Source: an uncultured Pelagibacteraceae bacterium (lineage in GTDB: Bacteria > Pseudomonadota > Alphaproteobacteria > Pelagibacterales > Pelagibacteraceae). From it: a DNA stretch of 64,000 nucleotides. Under the pieces are notes generated by a model. It worked only from the letters and a program-made list of their open reading frames with translations, was not told where the DNA came from and searched no databases. The stretch spans positions 1 to 64,000 of the forward strand of contig CACDSX010000003.1 in the NCBI GenBank assembly GCA_902555655.1, read 5' to 3'. Numbering within the stretch: position 1 is the stretch's first letter; each line of letters starts with the position of its first letter. Shown here one piece after another: positions 63,541 to 64,000 of this stretch. Both the position numbers and the translations under genes were made by a program.

Positions 63541-64000
63541 ATGTTCTCTTTTTTTAAAAAGAAAAAAATTATTCCACATATAAAATTAAGTGGGGTTATT
63601 GGAAACGTTGGAAAGTTTAAACAAGGAATAGATTTTTCAGGTCAAGAAGAGATCATCGCTAAAGCTTTTGCATTAAAAAAAGCACCATGTGTTGCAATTA
63701 CCATAAATTCTCCAGGTGGATCTCCGGTTCAATCTCATTTAATTTATAGCTTTATTAGACAACAGGCAAAAAAAAATAAAAAAAAGGTTATTGTTTTTGC
63801 TGAAGATGTTGCTGCATCAGGTGGATATTTAATTGCATGCTCCGGTGATGAAATTTATGCTAATTCCAGTTCAATCATTGGTTCTATTGGTGTTATATAT
63901 TCTTCTTTTGGCTTTACTGAATTAATAAAAAAGATTGGAGTTGAAAGAAGGGTTCATACAGCTGGTAAAAACAAAAGTACTTTAGATCCATTCCTTGATG
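63541..64000 (+). CDS. S49 family signal peptide peptidase (SppA/SohB-like), 3'-truncated by window edge
   Basis: Translation MFSFFKKKKIIPHIKLSGVIGNVGKFKQG...VAITINSPGGSPVQSHLIYSFIRQ...VIVFAEDVAASGGYLIACSGDEIYANSSSIIGSIGVI. Confidence 0.92.
   Translation, partial: MFSFFKKKKIIPHIKLSGVIGNVGKFKQGIDFSGQEEIIAKAFALKKAPCVAITINSPGGSPVQSHLIYSFIRQQAKKNKKKVIVFAEDVAASGGYLIACSGDEIYANSSSIIGSIGVIYSSFGFTELIKKIGVERRVHTAGKNKSTLDPFLD

Overview
Low-GC alphaproteobacterial window, best matched by gene content and synteny to the SAR11 / Candidatus Pelagibacter clade (inference from sequence, no database search). Positions 1 to about 24,590 form a surface-glycan hypervariable island: glycosyltransferases, nucleotide-sugar enzymes, a Wzx-like flippase, two Wzy/WaaL-like proteins, a NodU-type carbamoyltransferase, a WavE-like protein and a GT2-WecG fusion. 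A 5S rRNA gene (about 23,582-23,699) sits inside the island without 16S/23S next to it. Positions 24,594-64,000 are streamlined core genome: rpmJ, pntAA/AB/B, tRNA-fMet, rpsU, a TrcR-like regulator, rpmE, suhB, efp, thiE, fructose-bisphosphate aldolase, pgk, gap, tkt, zapA, yebC, a RuvC-like gene, tolQRAB-pal-cpoB, tilS, ftsH, folP, glmM, thiD, purA, rpoH, rluD, tRNA-Arg, ABC exporter, tsaC/sua5, xseB, ispA, dxs, aroC, pdxH, ispB and a partial S49 peptidase. The most interesting observations are: rpsU appears to start at a non-canonical ATT behind a strong Shine-Dalgarno; tRNA-fMet and 5S rRNA are wedged within 6-10 nt of coding sequences on the same strand; the RuvC is phage-like and lacks ruvAB beside it; every protein-coding convergent junction is compressed to within 8 bp, four of them sharing a 4-nt reciprocal stop overlap; and the island carries several unusual glycan enzyme fusions and cassettes. 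No CRISPR array, IS element or prophage was seen.
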